Counted from the first letter of the stretch, positions 7,801-14,481 are shown. The stretch: 17,088 nt of DNA from Thermoplasmatota archaeon (GCA_030600725.1 JAUVLN010000013.1:1-17088); one strand, 5' to 3'. Program-made: numbers and translations. The notes: a model not told the origin generated them from the letters alone.

Positions 7801-8120
7801 ATGTAGATCACCGGGTCCACTGTGGACGTGCGGTTCATTAGAACGGTGCAGTTCCTGAATGTCAATGATCCGAATATTGTAATATTTCCCTTGAAAAGGA
7901 TGGTCCGGTTCTCAAATATGATATCATCATCCTCTTGTATCTCCAGGTTTTCGTATACAAGATCGTATTCAACGCTCCAAGTAGAAAAGTTCCCATCGGA
8001 TCCGCCGGATAAGGAAGATGTAAGTGGAATGACCAGCAGTGACAGTAGGATAACTACAGTACATCTCACACACGACAGACCTGCATCAGATGATTTAACA
8101 TTTTTGGAGCGCTTTCTCAC
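4896..8120 (-). CDS. Secreted, membrane-anchored beta-helix/FN3 surface glycoprotein
   Basis: A 1074-aa predicted cell-surface protein of unknown ligand. The domain order is: basic N-terminus and signal peptide (h-region about 20-38); a right-handed parallel beta-helix (about 55-400) with many short NCT/GCRF/DSEF-type turns; a NosD-like closing motif GNYYSEYNGED...DGIGD...YPLM (401-439); FN3-like domains (about 445-535, 536-628 and 632-722, the last preceded by a PPPPP hinge); a cadherin/Ig-like domain (727-818) with DPDGDPITIT; a second Ig/PKD-like domain (822-916); an uncharacterised beta domain (918-1026); a TM helix (about 1035-1057); and a short basic tail. I count about 28 N-X-S/T sequons, so heavy N-glycosylation is likely. 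It starts with GTG overlapping the upstream regulator's stop (GTGA) and is followed 11 nt later by hypE. The beta-helix may bind or process polysaccharide, which is inference. Confidence 0.88.
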   Translation of the reverse strand: MRKRSKNVKSSDAGLSCVRCTVVILLSLLVIPLTSSLSGGSDGNFSTWSVEYDLVYENLEIQEDDDIIFENRTILFKGNITIFGSLTFRNCTVLMNRTSTVDPVIYIYGYMDLCDLDDDPQTTEDGSLLDSITGSLSIYGFGHQGSKHLGVNSSRIGNSSIRNAFCRIRDSYIENAELEHVSLDAEDSVFSGCRIVNPFRIPRNCTFTGDKDETAFMINEISNSSHSFHRLTFSGYGIAIQVLNNDVEMYGCRFEGIYKAVNTTDDPQNGSNVTIADSFFTDSLMFLNHSGYLSIYRINMTRGAFERNNGSSYIMDSEFYRIEGLSGLTEGYIRDSEFIECDVALYAPLNTSITRNHFIGCGLAIDRDHNCTIYHNGFIGNDRIASGYTVSRWYNETLMEGNYYSEYNGEDNGDGGRRMDDGIGDTKLPAIIRDQYPLMQDLQWMMPKIKEVDLTYANGSSDVVLNWSHSSNEHYVVQRSFNGNFITDIDIWSTDLNRLTVHDNPNQTVYFRLQTFNEYGARGFSLVRTVDIDQAPYAPINIRSRALPEGASIEVTWEYIGEDISKVRILYGLISQHSGMVADVLYPGNSKILTSLQNGLEYAIGLMSIDSAGQPSQFSEILYDMPRDTLPPPPPRNVTAEAKSNSSIEITWSPPEEQDLVSYILYRQGPDDESLVELTILPDDVLSFLDIGLEDNTTYWYGVRALDEDGPLSDMGGPVEATTEHRNNPPESAGGNLFIEFNEDEGPFSLDLSNAFFDPDGDPITITLMESIPFSARLEDGVLWIVPDKDQAGEGYVYLLVSDGEVSEGYWLGVNIKDMPDPPSVVKITSPANGSVLIPGGTVSLISEIHDPDVVRGDVLNITWTSDRDGELHRSNFGTGRATVLLSSGVHRITLRVEDETGNIKQDSILVVVSVWGWGEMPWSVTQSRVQDRVTSDGGLLSLMVYNNGSLLLTFHFDPIGEGGDELITTERTMVLSPGTSGMVKLEVVPGLKPGAVRVLSINITATTFNGTNAGFMVIRSSFSVEEKKEEGDDWGLLIGIVMGAGLILAVGIYLVYTYQKKRFTKSDPFEGEI

Positions 8121-8500
8121 CTGCCCATGTTCCCCATAAGGGTCGTACCAAGGTCCGTAAGCGAGTAGATCCGATATCTGCCATCCCTCTCGGAAACTAC
8201 GACTCCGGAGACCTCCATCTTCCTGAGGTGATAAGTGAGCAGATTGGGCTTTATTCCGGTGAGTTCGGATAGAACTCCAGGGGTCAGGGGTGCGAGGTTC
8301 AGAAAGAACAATATCATCACCCGATTCCTGCAGGACAGGAGGTCGTATAACCTCTCAAGCCTGGTAATTACGGAAGGATCGGGCCTCATCCTCTGAAGTG
8401 TTTCGATACCCCCGAGCTCCTCGACATCCTGTTCGACACCCGGCGGAAGCTCTCCCGACATATCCTCGTATCGCGGGAATTGATACTTCACTCTTTGCAT
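8117..8500 (-). CDS. ArsR-like winged-helix transcriptional regulator
   Basis: A small (127-128 aa) cytosolic DNA-binding protein. The N-terminal 40 residues are acidic and probably poorly ordered. A winged helix-turn-helix follows (about 48-120): helices around RLYDLLSCRNRVMILFFLNL, a turn at GVLSELTGIKPNLL, the recognition helix LLTYHLRKMEVSGVV, and the wing SERDGRYRIYSLTDLG. This is the ArsR/TrmB-like layout. No metal-binding CxC motif is seen; a single Cys sits at about residue 58, so the effector is unknown. The gene starts either at GTG 8503 or at the adjacent ATG 8500. No good Shine-Dalgarno is visible, and translation may depend on coupling to the glycosyltransferase gene, whose stop is only 4-7 nt away. 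It overlaps the surface-protein gene as GTGA. As a regulator embedded in the operon, it is a natural candidate to control it. Confidence 0.88.
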   Translation of the reverse strand: MQRVKYQFPRYEDMSGELPPGVEQDVEELGGIETLQRMRPDPSVITRLERLYDLLSCRNRVMILFFLNLAPLTPGVLSELTGIKPNLLTYHLRKMEVSGVVVSERDGRYRIYSLTDLGTTLMGNMGR

Positions 8501-8507
8501 CACGGAT

Positions 8508-10016
8508 TCAGAACGATGAGAGCTCCCAGGGTGGATAGGCGTTTACCTGCAGGACCCCGAAAAGCGTGATCAGGAACCAGGACCAGGATGGGTGGGCCGT
8601 CAATGCAAAGGGCATGACCCACAGAAGGTACCAGGGATGGAACTGAGGTGAGGTCAATAAAAGAAGGAGAAGTACGCCGGAGATTATCAGGGGGAGGTGA
8701 GCGGTTGGGGTGTGCCTCCTAAATATGTCCTTTATCTCGAAGATCCTCCAGGGGGGGTACATCTTCCCTCTGAACCTGAGGAATATGACGAATGAAAGGA
8801 TAAGGAAAAGGAGCGAAACGAAAAGGGAAATGGTTCCCAGGATCCATTCGCCCACCCCCTCTGCTCCCGCCTTGAGTATCAGGAACGAAAAGCCCATTGT
8901 TATAAGTGCGGTGACCCCCGCTAGCAGCATCGCTGGTAGGCTGTCCGTCACAACTATAAGGTCGCGAAGCCCCCTCATGTTCAGGTACACCCCACCCGTC
9001 AGCATCATCAGGGACATCAATAGAAAGGGAACGAGAGGCGATACGCCCAGGAACGCCAACGCGACATCGAGCAGATATCTGATGCTCATCGCCGATCCCC
9101 AGCCCCCCGTTTGCTGGATCAGATAATCGAATATCAACGAAGGGTCCACCATTAATATCGGGATGCTTGCGATCATCGGCACGGCAAGGAACGCTCCCAG
9201 ATGTTTGAAACGATCGGGCCACCTTTCTATCGCCAGAACGATGGCGGGGACGATAAAGAGCGGATATATCTTGAGTGCCATTCCAGCGCCGAGGAACACG
9301 CCCGATAGCACATATCGATCCCTGAGGAACATACCGAAGCCTATCAGGGACAGTACGACAACGATCGGATCGAAATGGCCTGCAAGCCCCACTTCAAGAA
9401 GCGCAACCGGCCACAGCATGTAGGCGGCGGCCGCCGCATTCCAGGTGATCTCCGGAAGCCGGCTGGCATACCTCTTTGCCCTCTCCGGCGCGCATCTTCC
9501 GATCCAGAGAAGCAGTACGGGGATCGTTGAATTTATGATGGAGAATATTAAACGGAATGAGGCATCCGTTGGTCCGAACAGGTACGAGATCGCACCCACC
9601 ATCCATATATAAAGAGGCGGTTTGTTCACGTCGAAATCCCTGTAGGGAACCGACCCGTCCAGTATAGATTCCCCCCTGATGGACATCCTCATTATATCCT
9701 GGGAGAGGAGAGGCTCCTGAAGCAGGAAGGGAATATGCAGGATCAGTGCGATCAGAAAGAACAGGATGGAGACCTTCAAGGCGCCAAGGGACCAAAGCTT
9801 CTTCGAGAAACCGGAACCCACAAAGAGGAATAAGGTAGCGACATAGCTGAGATACCAGATCGAATGGATAAGCCTGAAAAGCAACCAGCTTCTCCCGAAC
9901 AACGACATGGCGATGAGGGCCGAGATGAATATCAGAAATGAGAGGATGAGAAAACGATCCCTCGCGGATGGTAATCGCCATCCGGTGCCACAGCTTTCAT
10001 CATCCGTTTCCGCCAT
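8508..10016 (-). CDS. GT-C-fold polytopic membrane glycosyltransferase (GT87/mannosyltransferase-like)
   Basis: A 502-aa integral membrane protein with about 11-13 hydrophobic segments. It looks like a GT-C glycosyltransferase using a lipid-linked sugar donor. The first extracytoplasmic loop has the expected acidic residue and downstream signature: LLSQDIMRM (Asp107), then GSVPYRDFDVNKPPLYIW (about 121-138). Other family-type landmarks are GHFDPIVVVLSL (213-224), MALKIYPLFIVP (246-257) and SPQFHPWYLLWVMPF (456-470). The KIYPL and FHPWYLLW blocks resemble DUF2029/GT87 and PIG-M-like mannosyltransferases; the sugar and acceptor cannot be read from the sequence. It is the first gene of the five-gene operon. 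The ATG lacks a Shine-Dalgarno, and a TATA box lies about 25 bp upstream, so the mRNA is probably leaderless. It stands upstream of a sequon-rich surface protein, a plausible acceptor. Confidence 0.85.
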   Translation of the reverse strand: MAETDDESCGTGWRLPSARDRFLILSFLIFISALIAMSLFGRSWLLFRLIHSIWYLSYVATLFLFVGSGFSKKLWSLGALKVSILFFLIALILHIPFLLQEPLLSQDIMRMSIRGESILDGSVPYRDFDVNKPPLYIWMVGAISYLFGPTDASFRLIFSIINSTIPVLLLWIGRCAPERAKRYASRLPEITWNAAAAAYMLWPVALLEVGLAGHFDPIVVVLSLIGFGMFLRDRYVLSGVFLGAGMALKIYPLFIVPAIVLAIERWPDRFKHLGAFLAVPMIASIPILMVDPSLIFDYLIQQTGGWGSAMSIRYLLDVALAFLGVSPLVPFLLMSLMMLTGGVYLNMRGLRDLIVVTDSLPAMLLAGVTALITMGFSFLILKAGAEGVGEWILGTISLFVSLLFLILSFVIFLRFRGKMYPPWRIFEIKDIFRRHTPTAHLPLIISGVLLLLLLTSPQFHPWYLLWVMPFALTAHPSWSWFLITLFGVLQVNAYPPWELSSF

Positions 10017-10037
10017 CGACGGGAAAGGGAACAGATC

Positions 10038-10052
10038 GTTTAAATCCCTTCC
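10038..10052 (-). promoter_or_regulatory. TATA/BRE promoter of the glycosyltransferase operon, probably leaderless
   Basis: Read on the minus strand this is GGAAGGGATTTAAAC: a purine-rich BRE followed by an ATTTAAAC TATA box. The TATA centre lies about 25-26 bp upstream of the ATG at 10016, which puts the start site at or beside the start codon. This agrees with the absence of a Shine-Dalgarno before that ATG. It is the only clear promoter found for the five genes down to 2561. Confidence 0.65.
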
Positions 10053-10064
10053 TGTCGAAGGGAT
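10044..10064. repeat. Perfect 8-bp inverted repeat (5-nt spacer) abutting the TATA box; candidate operator
   Basis: The arms ATCCCTTC (10044-10051) and GAAGGGAT (10057-10064) are exact reverse complements separated by CTGTC. The dyad covers the BRE and touches the TATA box of the operon promoter. A dimeric winged-helix protein bound here would block TFB/TBP, so it could be an operator for the regulator encoded in the same operon. Alternatively the RNA hairpin could lie in the truA 3' region, but no oligo-T run follows it on the minus strand, so a terminator is less likely. Confidence 0.5.
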
Positions 10065-10102
10065 GATCCGGCCAGATAGGTCCCACCTGTTTATGATATT
10101 GA

Positions 10103-10957
10103 TCAGCGCGGCAGGGCGATCCTGAGGCTCTGAAGGGCGGACCTGAGAACTATGTTCATTGAGGATCTCCAGGCAATCTCCTGCATGGACGAGAGGGCCA
10201 GCTCCAGTGCTTCCACGGATGGGACGAACTGCACGTCCTTGAATTCGACGTCGATAAGAACCAGGCCGATGGGGGGCATTGTCTTGATCCTGTCCCTCTT
10301 TTTCTTTAGCTCATCATCCAGATCTCCGCCCGATATCAACTCCTCGATATCCTTCTCGGTCAGATCACCATCCTTGACGCAGAGGGCCGCACCCACCATC
10401 CTTCTCACCTGATGCCACAGGAATCTGCTTCCCATGATATCGACCATCACCATCTCCCCGCTCCCGGAAACGTCGTATGCCTGGGCCCTTGTGATCTCCA
10501 CCTCCGTGTTCTTCTCGGCCTCCAGTTTACACAGATGCCGAAAATCGTGCCTGCCCACGAATACCGACAGCGCGTTGGTTATGCTGATGATGGATCCGTC
10601 ATCCAACGGTTCCGGGGGTAGATGGTATCTATACCACCTACCATCGGCCCACCTCACGTTCTGCTCCTGCCTCATGGCCCCTATTCCCCAGGGCCAGATT
10701 CCATCCAGATTGGCCGTCAGGGCCTTCAGCAGCTCATCCTTATCGAAATCCGTGTCCAGTGAGAATACATTCCCCAGAGCCGAGACGCCCGCATCGGTGC
10801 GGCTTGAAAAGGATATCTTATTCCCCTCCCCGATCGCTCCGATCCTCACGAGCGCGGACCGGATAGAGCCCTCGACCGTGGGTAGATCCGTTCCCTCCTG
10901 GATCTGTGAACCGTGGAACCTGCTCCCGTCATATGCCACTTTCACCCCATATCGCAT
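10103..10957 (-). CDS. truA: tRNA pseudouridine(38-40) synthase TruA
   Basis: TruA (284 aa, archaeal length) isomerises uridines 38-40 of the tRNA anticodon stem-loop to pseudouridine. The N-terminus KVAYDGSRFHGSQIQ is the TruA opening motif. The catalytic loop SFSSRTDAGVSALGNV contains the nucleophilic Asp55. Further on are RYHLPP, GRHDFRHLCK and RFLWHQVRRMVGA, all typical of the family. The start ATG has GAGGTG 2 nt upstream and lies 78 nt from the divergent trmJ start. Its stop is 86 nt from the glycosyltransferase ATG, with an independent promoter between them, so it is probably transcribed alone. No key residue is missing. Confidence 0.95.
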   Translation of the reverse strand: MRYGVKVAYDGSRFHGSQIQEGTDLPTVEGSIRSALVRIGAIGEGNKISFSSRTDAGVSALGNVFSLDTDFDKDELLKALTANLDGIWPWGIGAMRQEQNVRWADGRWYRYHLPPEPLDDGSIISITNALSVFVGRHDFRHLCKLEAEKNTEVEITRAQAYDVSGSGEMVMVDIMGSRFLWHQVRRMVGAALCVKDGDLTEKDIEELISGGDLDDELKKKRDRIKTMPPIGLVLIDVEFKDVQFVPSVEALELALSSMQEIAWRSSMNIVLRSALQSLRIALPR

Positions 10958-11035
10958 ACACCTCTATCCCATCCAAACCACAAATACCTTTTTTTCCGAT
11001 GGGCACCATGGGTGTCACCGTATAGAGGACCATAT
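10958..11035. promoter_or_regulatory. Divergent truA/trmJ promoter region
   Basis: This 78-bp spacer must carry both promoters. A weak TATA-like element occurs near 10981-10988: CAAATACC on +, GGTATTTG on -. Its position is about 27 bp from the truA ATG, close to leaderless spacing, and about 50 bp from the trmJ ATG. The sequence ATAGAGG precedes each start on its own strand (rc at 10961-10967; + at 11022-11028), acting as Shine-Dalgarno for trmJ (7-nt spacing) and, more tightly spaced, for truA. The exact promoter elements are uncertain. Confidence 0.4.
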
Positions 11036-11785
11036 ATGACATCCACAGAGCGTTTCGTACCGATCCTGATAGAGCCGAAATACGAGGGAAACATCGGAGC
11101 GGTGGCCAGATCATCGAAGAATTTCGGGGTGAAGAGGTTGGTGATCGTGAACGGGCCCAAGCTGGGTGAGGAGACCAGGAAGTACTCCATGCACGGATAC
11201 GACCTGATCGAGAATGCGATATTCGTCAGGAGCATGGAAAAAGCCCTTGAAGAGGTTGACCACTGCGTGGGCACATCCGGCATCTCGGATACGGCGGAGA
11301 AGGCGTACCTGAGAAACCCCATGGATCCGGAAAGGATGGTGAGATGGTCCAGGACCGTCGAAGGGGACATCGGCCTGGCGATGGGGAGGGAGGATTTCGG
11401 CCTATCGAGGAAGGAGATGGAGCTCTGTGACGTGATGGTCACCATACCTGCAAACCCGGAATACCCCATCCTCAACCTATCCCACGCCGCAGCCGTGCTA
11501 CTCTACGAGATCTGGAAGGGATCGAACTCCCTGCCCAACCGGAACGCAAGGATGACCAGCAGGGAGGAGAGGAACATTCTACTGGACCATTACGACAGAT
11601 TGATGGCCGTCAGCGACGTCCCCGATCACAAGAGGATCATCTCAAGGGTCCATTTCAGGAGGATGATGGCCCGGGCCGCGCCGAACGTCCGGGAGTTCTA
11701 TTCGCTGATGGGGACGCTCTCCAGGGCGATGGATTACAAGAGAAACATATCTCCCTACCGTTTCGCGGAGACCTCCGAGGAGTGA
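11036..11785 (+). CDS. trmJ: SpoU/TrmH-family tRNA 2'-O-methyltransferase, TrmJ-like
   Basis: A SPOUT-class RNA methyltransferase (249 aa) of the TrmJ type, expected to 2'-O-methylate nucleotide 32 in the tRNA anticodon loop using SAM. The three SpoU motifs are visible: motif 1 EPKYEGNIGAVARSSKNFGV near the N-terminus; motif 2 GDIGLAMGREDFGLSRKEME; and motif 3 TIPANPEYPILNLSHAAAV followed by LLYEIW. These form the trefoil-knot SAM site. The C-terminal 80 residues are helical, as in TrmJ proteins. The frame extends upstream to an ATG at 10913, but that would overlap truA. The ATG at 11036 has GAGG at 11025-11028 with 7-nt spacing and gives the standard N-terminus. Its TGA abuts the stop of the convergent protease gene with no spacer. 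Confidence 0.92.
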   Translation: MTSTERFVPILIEPKYEGNIGAVARSSKNFGVKRLVIVNGPKLGEETRKYSMHGYDLIENAIFVRSMEKALEEVDHCVGTSGISDTAEKAYLRNPMDPERMVRWSRTVEGDIGLAMGREDFGLSRKEMELCDVMVTIPANPEYPILNLSHAAAVLLYEIWKGSNSLPNRNARMTSREERNILLDHYDRLMAVSDVPDHKRIISRVHFRRMMARAAPNVREFYSLMGTLSRAMDYKRNISPYRFAETSEE

Positions 11786-14425
11786 TCACCGATACCCCTC
11801 TAACTGCTCCTGGACCGGCCTGAAGATGGGCTGGGACCCATATGCCGGATCGCCCTGCTCGCACCCGATACCAGGCTGCTCATACTGGCCGTAGTACTGC
11901 TGATAACCCTCCTGTACCCCGTTCTGATACTGGAGCTCCTGCTGTGGAGGAGGGACCGGCCTCAGTACCGTCTCCTTCCTTCTCCTTCTGATATAGAGGA
12001 AGATAATGACCATAAGGGCCACAAAGAGTGCGATACCGAGGATCGCAAACATCGTATCGAAAGTGATGCTCTGTCCCATTTCCACCTCATCGGAGCCGAC
12101 CGATCTGATCTCCAGGGATAGGGTCTGGGAGTCCGTCAGGCCGGAGAGGTCGATCGCCGTGACGATGATGGTGTAGTTCCCCGCCTCCACTCCGGAAAGG
12201 GATGATACCTCCACGGTATAGACGCCATCGCCCCTGATCGGATCCGCCCCCTCCCCATTGTCATACATCATGATAGTGGCCCCTTTTCCAAGAGAGCTCA
12301 GGTCCGCAAAGACGGATTCTATATCCTCCAGCCCCTCATCATCCTCCACCTTTGCCGATATTATCAGCGTGATGTTCCCGGTACCGCCCTCCACGACCGA
12401 TGGCGATATTGATGCCAGGTTGATCACGGGGGGCTTCGGCTCGGAAACATCCCTGATATCCAGGGTGATATCCTCCGTATCCTCCCCTCCCCTTCCGTCC
12501 CGGACCGTGGCCGTTATCCTCACCGATCCGGTCTCCTCGGGCGCAGTGTACTCGACCACATCGCCCTCGCCCTCTATGGTGCCGTCCGACGCAGAGTAAC
12601 TGTAGGTCAGAATATCTCCATCGGCATCCATTGCAGTGACGGTCAACGTACAGCTCTCACCCGCAGGAAGGGAGGTCCTCGAAGATACCAGAGATGTGAT
12701 CAGGGGCGGACGGTTAGGTATGCCCTCTTCCACCTGCACGGATGATCTGGACGTATCGGACGAACCCGATGGATCGGTCACAACGACCGTCAGGGTATAG
12801 TATCCGGGTTCATCCGGAGCGGTCCACTCCCATTCCGGGCCCTCACCCGATATCGACCCCCCATCCGCGGATATCTCGTATGAGAGGACATCCTCATCGG
12901 GATCGACGGCCTGGACCCTTACCGAACAGACAGAACCGATGGTCGTCGTCGATGGGCTGATCTCGAAGGAGAGTATCTGCGGCCGCCCGTTGACACCCGT
13001 ATGATCCCTGGCCGCCCTGACCGCATCATATGCATCCAGCATGCCGTATCCATACCTCTCGTTGTATATCGGTGAGACCAGCTCATCGTACGGATCTCCC
13101 CTCGCCTCCGAGGATGTGTGGAGGATCTTTCTCACGGGGTTCGAAAATGGAGTGGGTGCGATGGCGGGATTCGCCTCGAGCATCAGAGCGACTACTCCGG
13201 AACAGTGAGGTGAAGCATAGGAGGTGCCTGATCCCTGGGACCATCCCGAGGCTCCCTGAACGTTTGACGTTAGGGAAAAGGACGCGACCGATATCTCCAC
13301 GGCAGGAGCCACGAGATCCGGGCGGAGCTCATCGAGTTGGTCGGTATCACCGTCTGACGGCCGGGGACCATAGGTCGATCCGGACCAAACAATATCGTCC
13401 TCCCTGTCTATCGTATTCATATCGTCGATGCCTCCGACGATTATCGCCCCATCCGGCCAGTAGGAGTTCTCATCACCTCCTGCCCGTTCTCCCGAATTAC
13501 CCGATGCGGTCACCACGACCACACCGGACACGGAGAGCATGTTTACGGCATCTGCGATCGCTCCCCCCTTCGGACCCAATCCCATGGAGAGGGAGATCAC
13601 ATCCACACCGGAATAACCGCTGTCCCCCCATCCCGTATCTCGATTCAGATAGCACCAATCTAGGGCCGTGACCAGGTTTTCTGCAGCCTGCGTGACGGGG
13701 GTAGGATAGATGAAGACACGCAGATCGATCAATCCTGCTGCGGGGGCGACACCTTCATACTCCCCGTCCACACCACGTCCCAGGGCAATGGAGGCAAGGC
13801 CGGTGCCATGTCCGTTCCTGTCATCCGGATCGAACGTCCCATCGATGGGAGCCGCGGGATTGGTGAAATCCGCTCCAGCAACGAAAGAGCCCTCAAGGGA
13901 AGGATGTTCGTTGTCAACCCCCGAATCGATTATGGCGATCGTTATCCCTTCACCGGCATATCCCAGGTTCCTGGCGGTCTGGTGTGAGTAAACGTCCGAC
14001 CTGGCCGCCTTGACCGCCTTCGCGGAGACATCGAGGAAAACGGGAAGCTCCCTCTGCTTCTCGATCACCGTGACCCCGGGAAGATCGGTGATAAGGAGCG
14101 CCTCCTCCCTATCGTGGACGATCGCGGATAGAACCGGGACCACATCGTAGACAAACCGAACATCCGCCCCTATCGATACTATCCGGGCTGTCACGAGGCC
14201 CCGATCGGCTCCACATTCCTCGAGATGAATGAATGCCTTAACGGGGCCATCGGTCCAGACAATGGAATCGTCGATGAGATCTCCATCCTTATCGAAGGAG
14301 TAGGTCGAGTATACATCCTTCGATATCGGGGAGTGGGAGGAAACGTTGAAGGGAAAAAGAGCCAGGGTTAACACGATAATGAGACCAAGGATAACTGATA
14401 CAAGATGGCCTTTGCCCCTCATCAT
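11786..14425 (-). CDS. Membrane-anchored S8 subtilisin-like serine protease with Ig-like domains
   Basis: An 879-aa extracellular, membrane-tethered protease. The order is: signal peptide (h-region about 9-29); I9-like propeptide (about 60-128); S8 catalytic domain (about 150-475); Ig/PKD-like domains (about 481-566, 571-658 and a third divergent one at 668-775); TM helix (about 788-811) followed by RRRRK; and a 65-residue cytoplasmic tail rich in Gln, Tyr and Pro. The catalytic triad is intact: Asp167 in IIDSGVDNEHPSL, His206 in NGHGTGLAS, Ser402 in GSGTSYASPH, with oxyanion Asn310 in TASGNSG. The gene opens ATGATG with GAGGTG close upstream, and the second ATG (14422) has the better spacing. 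It lies 55 nt downstream of the two-TM gene, and its stop abuts trmJ. The substrate is unknown; maturation or turnover of envelope proteins is a reasonable inference. Confidence 0.93.
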   Translation of the reverse strand: MMRGKGHLVSVILGLIIVLTLALFPFNVSSHSPISKDVYSTYSFDKDGDLIDDSIVWTDGPVKAFIHLEECGADRGLVTARIVSIGADVRFVYDVVPVLSAIVHDREEALLITDLPGVTVIEKQRELPVFLDVSAKAVKAARSDVYSHQTARNLGYAGEGITIAIIDSGVDNEHPSLEGSFVAGADFTNPAAPIDGTFDPDDRNGHGTGLASIALGRGVDGEYEGVAPAAGLIDLRVFIYPTPVTQAAENLVTALDWCYLNRDTGWGDSGYSGVDVISLSMGLGPKGGAIADAVNMLSVSGVVVVTASGNSGERAGGDENSYWPDGAIIVGGIDDMNTIDREDDIVWSGSTYGPRPSDGDTDQLDELRPDLVAPAVEISVASFSLTSNVQGASGWSQGSGTSYASPHCSGVVALMLEANPAIAPTPFSNPVRKILHTSSEARGDPYDELVSPIYNERYGYGMLDAYDAVRAARDHTGVNGRPQILSFEISPSTTTIGSVCSVRVQAVDPDEDVLSYEISADGGSISGEGPEWEWTAPDEPGYYTLTVVVTDPSGSSDTSRSSVQVEEGIPNRPPLITSLVSSRTSLPAGESCTLTVTAMDADGDILTYSYSASDGTIEGEGDVVEYTAPEETGSVRITATVRDGRGGEDTEDITLDIRDVSEPKPPVINLASISPSVVEGGTGNITLIISAKVEDDEGLEDIESVFADLSSLGKGATIMMYDNGEGADPIRGDGVYTVEVSSLSGVEAGNYTIIVTAIDLSGLTDSQTLSLEIRSVGSDEVEMGQSITFDTMFAILGIALFVALMVIIFLYIRRRRKETVLRPVPPPQQELQYQNGVQEGYQQYYGQYEQPGIGCEQGDPAYGSQPIFRPVQEQLEGYR

Positions 14426-14463
14426 CTCACCTCGTCTATTATAGATCTCCTTTCTAACCGTTC

Positions 14464-14481
14464 AGAACAGATCACTGTTCT
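14464..14481. repeat. 7-bp inverted repeat with 4-nt loop between the two-TM protein and the protease gene
   Basis: AGAACAG (14464-14470) and CTGTTCT (14475-14481) are exact reverse complements around ATCA. The dyad begins at the stop codon of the upstream gene and lies about 40-55 nt before the protease ATG. No T-tract follows on the minus strand, so it is a weak terminator candidate. It could be an mRNA hairpin that tunes expression between the two genes, or a protein-binding dyad. Confidence 0.35.

Noticed and set aside
10913..11035. Longer N-terminus for trmJ, starting at ATG 10913
   Set aside because: The extra 41 residues are His/Pro/Trp-rich, do not resemble TrmJ and overlap the truA start. 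The ATG at 11036 has a proper Shine-Dalgarno and gives the usual N-terminus.
13030..13671. Long open frame on the + strand opposite the protease catalytic domain
   Set aside because: Its translation is Arg/Pro/Ser/His-rich with no domain, and it lies antisense to a gene with a complete catalytic triad. It is a product of biased codon use.
14437..14443. TATAATA on the minus strand before the protease gene
   Set aside because: Its centre lies only about 15 bp from the first ATG, so transcription would start inside the coding region. A GAGGTG Shine-Dalgarno shows that a leader is used, so it is not a likely promoter.
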